Of a stretch of DNA of 64,000 bases, positions 17,157 through 25,088 are shown one piece after another; within the stretch, counting starts at the first letter, position 1, and each line of letters starts with the position of its first letter. The stretch is from DASQHW01 sp038238245 (lineage in GTDB: Bacteria; Actinomycetota; Acidimicrobiia; IMCC26256; PALSA-610). Location of the stretch: positions 1 to 64,000 of the forward strand of contig JBBRXX010000014.1 in NCBI GenBank assembly GCA_038238245.1, given 5' to 3'. Below the pieces are notes generated by a model. The model searched no databases and was not told the origin of the DNA. It worked only from the letters and a program-made list of their open reading frames with translations. A program made the translations under genes and the position numbers.

Positions 17157-19241
17157 ATGACGGTGATCGACGCGCCCGGTGTGCCCCCCGCCGGGGCCGA
17201 GACGCGCTACCTCAATCGCGAGCTGTCAATGCTCGACTTCCAGGCGCGCGTGCTCGCGTACGCCGAGGACCCGTCCGTGCCGCTCCTCGAACGCGCCAAG
17301 TTCCTTGCGATCTTCAGCGGCAACATCGACGAGTTCTTCCAGGTACGGGTGGCAGGACTGAAGGAGCAACTCGCAGCCGGCGTGCGTTCCACCTCACCGG
17401 ACGGGCTCGACCAGCTCGAGCAGCTGCGCGCGATCCGGGGGCGTGTCGAAGAGATGGTGGCGCGTCAGGCCGCGGCGTTCACCAAGGACATCGCGCCCGC
17501 GCTGGGGGAAGCCGGCGTCGAGTTCGTCGACTGGCGCGACCTGGACCGGGACGCGTGCGCGGAGCTCACGCGTGTGTTCGAGGATCGGATCTTCCCGGTG
17601 CTCACGCCACTCGGCGTGGACCCGGCGCATCCCTTCCCGTACATCTCCAACCTGTCGCTCAACCTCGCCGTGGTCGTACAGGACGAACTGACCGGCGACG
17701 AGCGCTTCGCGCGCGTCAAGGTGCCGCCGCTGCTGCCACGCTTCGTCGTCGTGCCCAACACCTCGAGGTTCGTGCCACTCGAGCAAGTGATCGCCGCGCA
17801 TCTCGACGAGCTCTTCCCGGGCATGAGAGTGCTCTCGCACTATCCCTTCCGCGTCACACGCGATGCGGACATCGAGCTCAACGACGAGGCCGAGGATCTC
17901 CTTGCCGCGATGGAAGTGGTGCTCCGGCAACGCACGAAATTCGGCATCGCGGTGCGGCTCGAAGTCGACGCGCACATGACGCCGGAAGTACTCGAGCTGC
18001 TCTGCCGCGAGCTCGAGCTCGACAGCAATGACGTCTACCAGGTCGACGCACCCCTCGATCTCAGCGGCCTCTGGGACATCTTCGGGATTCGCCGCCCCGA
18101 TCTGAAATTTCCGCCGTTCACGCCGCAGAACCCGCCGCAACTCGCCGGGGGCGACGAGACCGACATCTTCTGGGCGTTGCGTCACGGCGACGTGCTGGTG
18201 CATCACCCGTATGAGTCGTTCGCGAACTCGGTCGAGCTCTTCGTGTTGCAAGCGGCGCGTGATCCGGACGTGCTCGCGATCAAGCAGACGCTGTACCGCA
18301 CGGGTGGCGACGAAGCCGGCATCGTGGCGTCGCTCGTCAAGGCGGCCGAAGCCGGCAAGCAGGTGGTCGCGCTGGTCGAGCTCAAAGCGCGCTTCGACGA
18401 GCAGGCGAACATCGAACGGGCCCGCATGCTGGAACAGGCCGGCGCCCACGTCGTCTACGGCCTCGTGGGGCTGAAGACCCACGCCAAGATCCTGCTCGTC
18501 GTGCGCCAGGAGCCCGATGGCATACGTCGCTACTGCCACGTCGGGACCGGCAACTACAACCCCAAGACGGCGACGACGTACGAGGACCTCGGCGTGCTGT
18601 CGTGCGATCCCGAGCTCGGCGCCGACCTCTCGGAGTTGTTCAACTATCTCACCGGCTACAGCCGCCCCGGCGAGTACCGACGTTTGATCATCGCGCCGAT
18701 GCATCTGCGCGACGAGTTGCGCAGGCTCATCCGCTCGCAAGCGCGCGAAGGCGGCATGATCACGATCAAGATGAACGCGCTCGTCGATTCGGAGATGATC
18801 GACGAGTTGTACGCGGCTTCGAAGGCCGGCGCGCGTATCGATCTCGTCGTGCGCAGCATCTGCTGCCTGCGTGCCGGTGTCCCGGGGTTGTCCGAGCACA
18901 TCACCGTTCGCTCGATCGTCGGCCGCAACCTCGAGCACTCACGGATCTTCCGCTTCGGCGTGCCCGGCGACGATGCGACGGAGTACGTCATCGGCTCGGC
19001 TGACCTCATGCCTCGCAACCTCGACCGCCGGGTGGAAGCCGACCTGCGTGTCGTCGACACGCGTATGCGCGCCCGTCTCGACGAGATGCTCGAGATCGAG
19101 TTCGCGGACGACGTGCTGGCATGGACGCTCGAACCCGACGGCGCGTGGCGCAAGGTGCCGACCACCGCGGGAATCGATTCGCAGGTGAAGTTCCAGGAGC
19201 TCGCGGTCGCCCGGTCGAAGAGCCGGCCGACGGAAGGCTGA
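17157..19241 (+). CDS. ppk1: Polyphosphate kinase 1
   Basis: 694 residues, normal PPK1 length. The N domain begins YLNRELSMLDFQARVLAYA and continues SGNIDEFFQVRVAGL. The catalytic domains carry the autophosphorylated His in RYCHVGTGNYNPKTAT and a second conserved His in GLKTHAKILLV. PPK1 reversibly polymerises the ATP gamma-phosphate into inorganic polyphosphate, usually membrane-associated. It heads an operon with CHAD, NUDIX and SixA-like genes (3-bp, 2-bp and -4-bp spacings), and its -10 box lies 6 nt upstream. Confidence 0.97.
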   Translation: MTVIDAPGVPPAGAETRYLNRELSMLDFQARVLAYAEDPSVPLLERAKFLAIFSGNIDEFFQVRVAGLKEQLAAGVRSTSPDGLDQLEQLRAIRGRVEEMVARQAAAFTKDIAPALGEAGVEFVDWRDLDRDACAELTRVFEDRIFPVLTPLGVDPAHPFPYISNLSLNLAVVVQDELTGDERFARVKVPPLLPRFVVVPNTSRFVPLEQVIAAHLDELFPGMRVLSHYPFRVTRDADIELNDEAEDLLAAMEVVLRQRTKFGIAVRLEVDAHMTPEVLELLCRELELDSNDVYQVDAPLDLSGLWDIFGIRRPDLKFPPFTPQNPPQLAGGDETDIFWALRHGDVLVHHPYESFANSVELFVLQAARDPDVLAIKQTLYRTGGDEAGIVASLVKAAEAGKQVVALVELKARFDEQANIERARMLEQAGAHVVYGLVGLKTHAKILLVVRQEPDGIRRYCHVGTGNYNPKTATTYEDLGVLSCDPELGADLSELFNYLTGYSRPGEYRRLIIAPMHLRDELRRLIRSQAREGGMITIKMNALVDSEMIDELYAASKAGARIDLVVRSICCLRAGVPGLSEHITVRSIVGRNLEHSRIFRFGVPGDDATEYVIGSADLMPRNLDRRVEADLRVVDTRMRARLDEMLEIEFADDVLAWTLEPDGAWRKVPTTAGIDSQVKFQELAVARSKSRPTEG

Positions 19242-19244
19242 CGG

Positions 19245-20117
19245 ATGGCCAAACGTCCGGCGACCGTCGCGAGTGTCGTGCGAACCGCGCTGGCGAAGTC
19301 GTCGGCCCAGCTCGAGACCCACGAGCAGGGCGTGTTCGAAGGCGCCGACCCGCACGCGGTGCACCAGGCACGTGTGGCGACCCGCCGGGTGCGCTCCGAC
19401 CTTCGCACCTTCGAGCCGTTCCTCGACGAGAAGTGGGCGACGAGCCTGCGCGGGGAGCTCCGGTGGCTGACGTCCGAGCTCGGTGAAGTGCGCGACATCG
19501 AGGTGATGCGTGACCGGCTGCGCGGCCACGCCGAGGAGCTGGCGCCGAGCGACGCCGACACGGTCGGCCACGTGCTCCGTCGCCTCGACGCCGATCGCGA
19601 GGCCGCGCGTACGGCGCTCCTCGCCTCGATGCGGTCGGTGCGGTACACGCAGCTGCGGGATGCATTGTCGGAGGCCGCCCAGCGCCCGCGGCTCTCGGGC
19701 CGGGCCGCCAAGCGGCCGGACCGCGCGCTCCGCCGGGTGGTGCGCAGCCGCTGGAAGAAGCTGAAGCGCGCCGTCGACCAGCTGGGCGCGACACCGGCGG
19801 ACGAGGCACTGCATGCCGTCCGCATCCGCGCCAAGCAGACCCGCTACGCCGCGGAAGCATGCACGCCCGTCTTCGGCGAGCCTGCGAGCCGGTTTGCCCG
19901 GGCGATGGCCCGCGTCCAGGACGTGCTCGGCGAGCACCACGACGGTGTCGTCGCCGGGGCGTGGCTCGCGAAGACGGCACAGGAGTGCTCGCCCGGCGAA
20001 GCGTTTGCGCTCGGCCGCGTTGCCGAGATCGAGCACGTCGCGGCTGATCGTGCGGCCGCAGATTTCGGACAGGTTTGGAAGCGCGCCCGTCGCAAGCGCC
20101 TCCGCGCCTGGATGTAG
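19245..20117 (+). CDS. CHAD domain protein, polyphosphate-binding
   Basis: 290 residues forming one CHAD domain: two helical bundles with conserved basic and His residues, seen in AVHQARVATRRVRSDLRTFEPF (split: AVHQARVATRRVR and the following helix) and in EALHAVRIRAKQTRYAAEA. CHAD proteins bind polyphosphate chains through these positively charged helices and localise to polyP granules. Here it directly follows ppk1, with GGAAGG before ATG 19245, which strongly supports a polyP role. Confidence 0.93.
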   Translation: MAKRPATVASVVRTALAKSSAQLETHEQGVFEGADPHAVHQARVATRRVRSDLRTFEPFLDEKWATSLRGELRWLTSELGEVRDIEVMRDRLRGHAEELAPSDADTVGHVLRRLDADREAARTALLASMRSVRYTQLRDALSEAAQRPRLSGRAAKRPDRALRRVVRSRWKKLKRAVDQLGATPADEALHAVRIRAKQTRYAAEACTPVFGEPASRFARAMARVQDVLGEHHDGVVAGAWLAKTAQECSPGEAFALGRVAEIEHVAADRAAADFGQVWKRARRKRLRAWM

Positions 20118-20119
20118 AC

Positions 20120-20533
20120 GTGGTGGTGCAGGCCGCGGGCGGCGTCGTGACGCGTGCGACTCCCGACGGCGACCGGGAAGTGCTCGTCGTGCACCGACCC
20201 CGCTACCGAGACTGGACACTGCCCAAAGGCAAGCTCGAGCGCGGAGAGTCGCACGAAGACGCCGCGCTGCGCGAGGTGGAGGAAGAGACGGGCGTGCGCT
20301 GCGTGCTCGGCGCCGAGCTGCCGTCACATCAGTACGTCGATCGCCGCGGTCGCGACAAGATCGTGCGTTACTGGGAGATGACACCCGTCGACGCACAGAC
20401 GCGCGAAGCAGACGACGAGGTCGATGAGGTGCGTTGGGTGCGGGCTGGTGACGCGCCGGCACTCCTCACCTACGATGCTGACCGGAGATTGCTGGCGGGC
20501 GTCATGCGGGAAAGGCGTGGAGACCCTCGATGA
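20120..20533 (+). CDS. NUDIX hydrolase, MutT1 N-terminal-like
   Basis: 137 residues. It contains the complete NUDIX box G-x5-E-x7-R-E-x-x-E-E-x-G, seen as GKLERGESHEDAALREVEEE followed by TGV. The preceding RPRYRDWTLPKG is typical of MutT1 and Ap4A/8-oxo-dGTP hydrolases. It hydrolyses nucleoside di- or triphosphates linked to another moiety, with Mg2+. The GTG at 20120, just after the CHAD stop (20117), is preferred over a start overlapping CHAD by 43 nt. It overlaps the phosphatase gene by 4 nt. Confidence 0.92.
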   Translation: MVVQAAGGVVTRATPDGDREVLVVHRPRYRDWTLPKGKLERGESHEDAALREVEEETGVRCVLGAELPSHQYVDRRGRDKIVRYWEMTPVDAQTREADDEVDEVRWVRAGDAPALLTYDADRRLLAGVMRERRGDPR

Positions 20534-20997
20534 CGATTTACCTCGTGCGCCACGCAAAGGCTGGCGAGCGCCGCGCGTGGTCCGACGCCGACGAGCTTCG
20601 TCCCCTCTCGGGGCGCGGCCACATGCAAGCCCGCGGACTGCTCGGCGTGCTCGCCGATGCGCGCTTCGAGCGCGTGTTGTCGAGCCCGTACGTGCGCTGC
20701 ATGGAATCGGTCGTGCCGATTGCCTCGACGCGCCGCATGGCGATCGAGCCGGCCGACGCGCTCGCGGAGGGTGCATCGCTCGACGAGGCACTCGCGCTCG
20801 TCCGGAAGCATGCCGCGACGGGCGCGGTGATGTGTACGCACGGCGATGTCATGCCGATGCTGCTCGACTACTACCGCGCCCACGGGGTCGACATCGGCCC
20901 CGCGCCCCAGTGCCCGAAGGGCTGCACGTGGGTACTCGATACCGACGCCACGAGCGAGGTACGGAGCGCGCGTTACATTCCACCGCCGCCCGACTAG
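20530..20997 (+). CDS. SixA-like histidine phosphatase
   Basis: 155 residues of the phosphoglycerate-mutase-like superfamily. The nucleophilic His lies in YLVRHAKAGERR (residues ~4-15) and the second His in CTHGDVMPML (~98-107). In mycobacterial MutT1 an equivalent domain is fused C-terminal to the NUDIX domain, and the pair converts 8-oxo-dGTP stepwise. Here the two are separate genes overlapping by ATGA, so they are probably made in equal amounts and may form one complex. Confidence 0.9.
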   Translation: MTIYLVRHAKAGERRAWSDADELRPLSGRGHMQARGLLGVLADARFERVLSSPYVRCMESVVPIASTRRMAIEPADALAEGASLDEALALVRKHAATGAVMCTHGDVMPMLLDYYRAHGVDIGPAPQCPKGCTWVLDTDATSEVRSARYIPPPPD

Positions 20998-21048
20998 CAC
21001 CCTGAGGGATGACGCTCGCGGCAGGCGACGAAGCGTCGAGAGGTGCGC

Positions 21049-21453
21049 CTAGGCGACGGCTTCGCCGAGGAGGTCGGCGAGCAGCTGGCGCACGCGTTCG
21101 TCGATGTGGTCGATGATCGGTCGAACCTGGTCGACGGTCTTGCCCGCGGGATCGGTGAGCTCCCAGTCGAGGTAGCGCTTGCCGGGATACACCGGGCAGG
21201 CATCTCCGCAACCCATCGTGATGATGACGTCGGCGGCGCGGGCAGCTTCGTCGGTCAACGGCTTGGGGAACTCCCGGTCGGGATCGAGGCCACGCTCGCG
21301 CAATACGGAAGCCACGGCCGCGTTGACCTCACTCCCGGGTTGCGAGCCCGCAGAGCGGACGTGGACGCGCCCGTGCGCGTAGTGGTCGGTCAAGACCGCG
21401 GCGGTGACGGAGCGCCCCGCGTTGTGCACACAGACGTAGAGAACCTCGGGCAC
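21049..21453 (-). CDS. arsC: Arsenate reductase ArsC, LMW phosphatase type
   Basis: 134 residues. The active-site loop C-x5-R is VCVHNAGRS near the N-terminus. The second redox Cys lies in MGCGDACPVYPGK, followed by YLDWELTDPAG, the pattern of corynebacterial/mycobacterial mycothiol-mycoredoxin-coupled ArsC. It reduces arsenate to arsenite in the cytoplasm. GTG 21453 lies 20 bp after the aquaporin stop. It is the last gene of the arsR-aqp-arsC operon, in which the arsenite formed could leave through the channel. Confidence 0.93.
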   Translation of the reverse strand: MPEVLYVCVHNAGRSVTAAVLTDHYAHGRVHVRSAGSQPGSEVNAAVASVLRERGLDPDREFPKPLTDEAARAADVIITMGCGDACPVYPGKRYLDWELTDPAGKTVDQVRPIIDHIDERVRQLLADLLGEAVA

Positions 21454-21473
21454 GCGGCCGGCGGCGTCCGGGC

Positions 21474-22226
21474 TCACCGGCGGATGTCTCCTCGCGCCCG
21501 CTCGCGGCGCGCAAGTCCGGTCGCATCGGCGGGAGGGACGATGACCTCGTCCGCAATCGCGCGAACATCCGGATACAGGTATCGGACGAGCGCAACGGCG
21601 ACCGCCGCGCCGACGAGCTGAAAGACGACGAACACCGGTACCGAGCTCGGCCTGATACCGGCGAAGGTGTCGGAAAAGGCCCGCCCGATCGTGACTGCCG
21701 GGTTTGCGAAGCTGGTGGACGAGGTGAACCAATACGCCGCGCCGATATAGGCGCCGACTGCGAACGGTGCCACCGACGCGCGACCGGAACGAGCGATGCC
21801 GAAGACCACGAGGAGCAGCCCGGCGGTGGCGACGGCCTCGGCCAGCCACAGTCCGCCGCCGGAGCGCGACTTGGTCGACCACTCGACGGCCGGCAACGAG
21901 AACATGAGGTTGGCCAGGATCGCCCCGCTGATGCCGCCGGCGATCTGCGCCGGGATGTAGGCGGCCAGGTCGCGGCGGTCGAGTCCGCCGAAGACTGCGT
22001 CCGCGAGGCTCACGACCGGGTTCAAGTGCGCGCCGGACACCGGCCCGACCGCGAGGATGATGGCGATCAATCCGGCTGCGGTCGCGGCCGCGTTCTCGAG
22101 GAGTTGGAGTCCGACATCGCCGGGCGAGAGTCGTTGCGCGGCGATTCCAGAGCCGACCACGACTGCGACGAGCATCGCGGTGCCGACGAACTCCGCGACG
22201 ACGCGCCGGCCGAGGTCGGGTCGCAT
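21474..22226 (-). CDS. MIP family aquaglyceroporin, likely arsenite channel (AqpS-like)
   Basis: 250 residues with six membrane helices and both half-helix NPA boxes: GAHLNPVVSLADA (NPV variant, about residues 67-79) and SFANPAVTIGRAF (about 172-184). Sitting between arsR and arsC, it fits the AqpS-type arsenite channel that replaces ArsB/Acr3 in some ars operons. ATG 22226 is used because GGAGG lies about 10 nt upstream. The basic C-terminal tail is cytoplasmic. Confidence 0.9.
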   Translation of the reverse strand: MRPDLGRRVVAEFVGTAMLVAVVVGSGIAAQRLSPGDVGLQLLENAAATAAGLIAIILAVGPVSGAHLNPVVSLADAVFGGLDRRDLAAYIPAQIAGGISGAILANLMFSLPAVEWSTKSRSGGGLWLAEAVATAGLLLVVFGIARSGRASVAPFAVGAYIGAAYWFTSSTSFANPAVTIGRAFSDTFAGIRPSSVPVFVVFQLVGAAVAVALVRYLYPDVRAIADEVIVPPADATGLARRERARGDIRR

Positions 22227-22287
22227 CAACGCCGCGCCTCCGGCCGGAGGATCGCGGCGTCGCGCATGTGTCGGTGGTGCGACATCG

Positions 22288-22629
22288 TCACGACAAGGCG
22301 GCGCGCAGGGCGGCGAGGCGCCCGGGCACCACCCGCCACATCATCCAGCGACCTTGCTTTTCACCCACGAGCAGACCGGCATCGGCGAGCGCCTTGGTGT
22401 GGTGGCTGATCGTCGGTTGCGACTTGCCGAGGGGGTCCTCGAGGTCACACGAGCAGACCTCGCCGCCGGCGGCGACCAGGCTGAGCAGCCGGAGACGCAC
22501 GGGGTCGGCCAGCGCCGCGAACAGCTTCGCGAGCTCCGTTGCCTCGGCTTCGGCGATCGGCGCGGCCGAGAGCGGTGCGCAGCACACGCCATCGTCGAGA
22601 CGCACGAGCGTCGTTCGTTTGGCAGCCAA
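22288..22629 (-). CDS. arsR: ArsR-family As(III)/metal-responsive repressor
   Basis: 113 residues with a winged-helix ArsR/SmtB fold (recognition helix SQPTISHHTKALADAGLL). Cysteines at 16-17 (GVCCAP) and 59/61 (EVCSCDL) match the N-terminal Cys pair plus helix Cys of corynebacterial-type ArsR, which binds As(III) and Sb(III). TTG 22629 is chosen: GGGAAG lies a few nt upstream and the longer GTG 22644 start overlaps that site. It should repress its own operon and the divergent cadI gene. The operator it would bind at 22646-22664 has been split by the mobile element beginning at 22659. Confidence 0.92.
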   Translation of the reverse strand: MAAKRTTLVRLDDGVCCAPLSAAPIAEAEATELAKLFAALADPVRLRLLSLVAAGGEVCSCDLEDPLGKSQPTISHHTKALADAGLLVGEKQGRWMMWRVVPGRLAALRAALS

Positions 22630-22649
22630 GATTCTTCCCTTCACGTATT

Positions 22650-22661
22650 GACAGATGTCGA
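22650..22661. promoter_or_regulatory. Left remnant of the ArsR operator
   Basis: TTGACA-GA-TGTCGA, an inverted repeat whose left arm extends to CGTATTGACA in host DNA (22645-22653). The right arm beyond TGTCGA is element sequence. It lies directly upstream of the arsR start. Confidence 0.6.
22651..22658 (+). repeat. Target-site duplication, left copy
   Basis: ACAGATGT, identical to 25078-25085. It flanks the element on the left. Eight bp is the duplication size of the IS1595 family. Confidence 0.85.
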
Positions 22662-22683
22662 GGTTATGTACTTGACACAGGGT
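22659..22683 (+). repeat. Left terminal inverted repeat of the IS1595-family element
   Basis: 25 bp beginning CGAGGTTAT and ending CAGGGT. It matches the reverse complement of 25053-25077 at 21 of 25 positions; the differences are at positions 10-12 and 19. Confidence 0.85.
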
Positions 22684-22689
22684 GGGCAT

Positions 22690-22836
22690 TCACTTAGAGT
22701 CCTTCTTAGTGGACCTGACCTGCTTCTTCGCCTTCCCCGCCTCTTTCTTGGCGTGCGCCACGACTTCCTTCGGGAACAGGTGCCGCATGGCTTCCTCAGT
22801 GGTCATGTCCTTCGGGTGCTTGGGCTTCTTGGGCAT
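22690..22836 (-). CDS. Small basic protein of the IS element
   Basis: 48 residues, lysine-rich: MPKKPKHPKDMTTEEAM, then a short helix HLFPKEVVAHAKKEA and a KKQVRSTKKDSK tail. ATG 22836 has AGGAG 6 nt upstream. It diverges from the transposase start at 22848 with 11 bp between, so the two ribosome sites overlap on opposite strands (GGAGGACTCCT). A DNA-binding or regulatory accessory protein is possible; no family is recognised. Its transcript points into arsR 60 bp away and could drive the ars operon. Confidence 0.7.
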   Translation of the reverse strand: MPKKPKHPKDMTTEEAMRHLFPKEVVAHAKKEAGKAKKQVRSTKKDSK

Positions 22837-22847
22837 GGAGGACTCCT

Positions 22848-23789
22848 GTGGCTGCTAAAGCAAAGCCGTCGACCAAGACCGCTGACGTAACGCTGGTCGA
22901 CCTGTTCGAGACATTCGGTGGTGAGGAAGGCAAGTGCCGCGACTACATGGAGCAATTGCGCTGGCCTGACGGCGTGACGTGCCCGCGCTGCGACTGCGAC
23001 TCGGTATCTCGCATCGTGAAGCGGAACCAGTATGAGTGCAACTCATGCCGCTACCAGTTCTCGGTCACGGTCGGCACCGTGCTCGCCGACTCGCATCTGC
23101 CGTTGTGGAAGTGGTTCCTCGCGGTCTACCTCATGTGCGAATCGAAGAAAGGCGTCAGCGCCAACCAGGTCAAGCGCACACTGAAAGTCAGCTACAAGAG
23201 CGCCTGGTACTTGTGCCACCGCATCCGGCACGCGATGGGTGAGGACGACCAGGCACCGCTGGAAGGCATCGTGGAAGCTGACGAGACCTACGTCGGTGGC
23301 AAGAAGACTGGTTTCCGCACCAAGCAAGATGCAGCGCTCCACCGTCGTGACAACAAGTCGATCGTCGTCGGCGCGGTGCAACGTGGCGGCGAACTGCGGA
23401 TGCGGATGATCGAAAAGGCTGACGGCAAGTCGATTCAAAGCTTCCTTCGCGAGATGGCCGACGATGCCGAAGCGATCTACAGCGACTCGCACCGCTCCTA
23501 CCGCGGCATAGCGGACGAGACGACGCGGCACGAGTACGTCGACCACTCCACAGACGAATGGGTGCGCGGCGATGTTCACACCAACACCATCGAATCCGCG
23601 TGGAGTCTCCTGGACCGCGGAATCATGGGCAGCTTCCACCAACTGAGCCACAAACACCTGCCCGCATACCTGCAAGAGTTCGAGTTTCGGTACAACAATC
23701 GTGAGAACGCATTCATCTTCCGTGACACGCTCCTGCGACTCCTCGACGCCGACACGTTGCGCTACGACAAGCTCACTGAAGCCAAGTAG
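22848..23789 (+). CDS. IS1595 family transposase (ISXO2-like)
   Basis: 313 residues. An N-terminal zinc ribbon (Cys45, Cys48, Cys64, Cys67: CPRCDCD and CNSCRYQFS) is followed by the ISXO2-like DDE domain: Asp145 in EADETYVGGKK, Asp213 in YSDSHRSYRG and the HTNTIESAWSLLDRG box supplying the third acidic/Asn position (Asn246/Glu249). The C-terminus has the family pattern YLQEFEFRYNNRE. GTG 22848 is preceded by GGAGGA. Full length with no frameshift, so it should be active. Confidence 0.95.
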   Translation: MAAKAKPSTKTADVTLVDLFETFGGEEGKCRDYMEQLRWPDGVTCPRCDCDSVSRIVKRNQYECNSCRYQFSVTVGTVLADSHLPLWKWFLAVYLMCESKKGVSANQVKRTLKVSYKSAWYLCHRIRHAMGEDDQAPLEGIVEADETYVGGKKTGFRTKQDAALHRRDNKSIVVGAVQRGGELRMRMIEKADGKSIQSFLREMADDAEAIYSDSHRSYRGIADETTRHEYVDHSTDEWVRGDVHTNTIESAWSLLDRGIMGSFHQLSHKHLPAYLQEFEFRYNNRENAFIFRDTLLRLLDADTLRYDKLTEAK

Positions 23790-23800
23790 CGCGGACGCGG

Positions 23801-25039
23801 TCATTTCTCAGACTCGGCGTTCAGCCACTCAAGATCGACCGTGCTCCACTCGTACATAGAAGCGGCGGACGGACCGAACGAAAACTTCGACTCAGGTGTA
23901 CCGAGGAACCGAAACCGGTGACGCACCCGTCGTTCCTCACCTCGGGCGAAGGAGCCGACCGCATATCGCATCACGTACTCAAGATGCCCTCCCAGTAGAC
24001 CGGCATCCGCTTGGAAGCTCACGACCAGCGCCTTGCCCGGAAGGACAAACCGATCAGACTGAGACGCCTTCACGTCATCCCAATCTTTTCCTCTCCACAC
24101 GCGGCACTGGAGTATCTGCTGTTCGATCGGTTCATCGAGACCCCACCCCCGGAAGTACAAACGTGCCCAGTGATCACCCTTGGCCATCTGGGCGAGCGGA
24201 CTGACGGTGTTCCCGATCGCACCAGCACCGAAGGACGACCCGAAAACGGTGGGAGTCTCGGGCTCCTTCACCCATTCAACCTTCATCCCGGTGAACGCCA
24301 ACTCCGGCCGCGCCAGATCGGCTGTGCGTGCGGGAGCAGTGGGTTTCTTGGCGGCCTTCACCGGAAGCTTCGCGGGCGCGGTCTGCGAAGGGGGTGATGT
24401 CTTGGCGGCGTCAGCTGCGGGCTTCACGTCGCTACTAGTCGCGGCGGGCGCCGTCGTCTCTGCCGCGACCGGTTCCTCCACGGACGCAGCGACACTGGGA
24501 GGAACCGCGATGTCCTTCGACGTCGCGCGTGAGCGATAGATACGGAACCGGTCGCGGCCAACGATCCCCTGCTTACCCCCCGACTGCGTACCTCTCCATA
24601 GCACCTTGTAGAGCCCGACGGGAAGGCTGTGAGGGGCGTCGACAAAGTCGTCCGGAAAGCGAGCCTCCGCGTACCTATGGCTACGGTTCATCAAGGCGAC
24701 ACCCGTAAACCATGTGTGAGATGGCACCCGAACCTCGGGGACCACTTCATCGAGCAAAGGGTCACGAATCCCGAGGGACAACCCCACTGAACCGTCACCG
24801 GCCGGCGCGCGCGAAGCTTTGTTTGGTGCGCGTCCAGGAAGCGGAAGCTGATACAGAACGGCGCCCACCACGTATGCGCCGATAAGTGCGATGAGAAGCC
24901 CAGGAATGACGATCCAGCTCGGCGCATGGTTGCCCTGAGTAACGGTCGCCTCACCAATCTTCTCGGCGGGATATACACCCAAACCAAGGATCAGCAAGCC
25001 GACCCCGATTGAACCCCATAGGCCGCGGTGCTCCTCCAC
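23801..25039 (-). CDS. Passenger membrane protein of unknown function inside the IS element
   Basis: 412 residues. Two hydrophobic helices near the N-terminus (residues ~8-27 and ~43-66) anchor it. A folded region containing RVPSHTWFTGVALMNRSHRY follows, then an Ala/Pro/Lys low-complexity linker (about residues 170-240). A C-terminal domain ends in FLGTPESKFSFG and the YEWSTVDLEWLNAE segment. I recognise no family. It converges on the transposase (12-bp gap) and its GTG 25039 begins 14 bp inside the right inverted repeat, so the whole gene is carried by the element. Composition is like the transposase, unlike the host. Confidence 0.8.
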   Translation of the reverse strand: MEEHRGLWGSIGVGLLILGLGVYPAEKIGEATVTQGNHAPSWIVIPGLLIALIGAYVVGAVLYQLPLPGRAPNKASRAPAGDGSVGLSLGIRDPLLDEVVPEVRVPSHTWFTGVALMNRSHRYAEARFPDDFVDAPHSLPVGLYKVLWRGTQSGGKQGIVGRDRFRIYRSRATSKDIAVPPSVAASVEEPVAAETTAPAATSSDVKPAADAAKTSPPSQTAPAKLPVKAAKKPTAPARTADLARPELAFTGMKVEWVKEPETPTVFGSSFGAGAIGNTVSPLAQMAKGDHWARLYFRGWGLDEPIEQQILQCRVWRGKDWDDVKASQSDRFVLPGKALVVSFQADAGLLGGHLEYVMRYAVGSFARGEERRVRHRFRFLGTPESKFSFGPSAASMYEWSTVDLEWLNAESEK

Positions 25040-25052
25040 GGGTGGAGCCTAG

Positions 25053-25077
25053 ACCCTGCGTCAAGGTTATAACCTCG
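25053..25077 (-). repeat. Right terminal inverted repeat of the IS1595-family element
   Basis: Reverse complement begins CGAGGTTAT and ends CAGGGT, pairing with 22659-22683. It contains a perfect 12-bp palindrome AGGTTATAACCT at 25064-25075. Confidence 0.85.
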
Positions 25078-25088
25078 ACAGATGTCGA
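25075..25088. promoter_or_regulatory. Right remnant of the ArsR operator
   Basis: TCGACA-GA-TGTCGA, a perfect inverted repeat formed across the junction: the first three bases belong to the element, the rest to target duplication and host DNA (continuing CGATACG). Confidence 0.6.
25078..25085 (+). repeat. Target-site duplication, right copy
   Basis: ACAGATGT, matching 22651-22658. Confidence 0.85.

Larger units (their letters stand above)
22659..25077 (+). mobile_element. IS1595-family insertion element with passenger genes, 2419 bp
   Basis: Bounded by 25-bp imperfect terminal inverted repeats and a perfect 8-bp target duplication (ACAGATGT). It encodes an ISXO2-like transposase (plus strand), a 48-residue basic protein diverging from it, and a 412-residue passenger protein of unknown function that converges on the transposase. 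Base composition is visibly less GC-rich than the flanks. Ends, duplication and transposase all appear intact, so the insertion may be recent. It separates arsR from cadI, and the target was the centre of their shared operator. Confidence 0.88.

Noticed and set aside
20075..20119. Earlier start for the NUDIX gene overlapping CHAD
   Set aside because: The extra residues are not NUDIX-like and the overlap of 43 nt is unnecessary; GTG 20120 sits just after the CHAD stop.
25064..25075. AGGTTATAACCT perfect palindrome as an independent operator
   Set aside because: It lies inside the right terminal inverted repeat of the IS element and the left end lacks it, so it is part of the element end.
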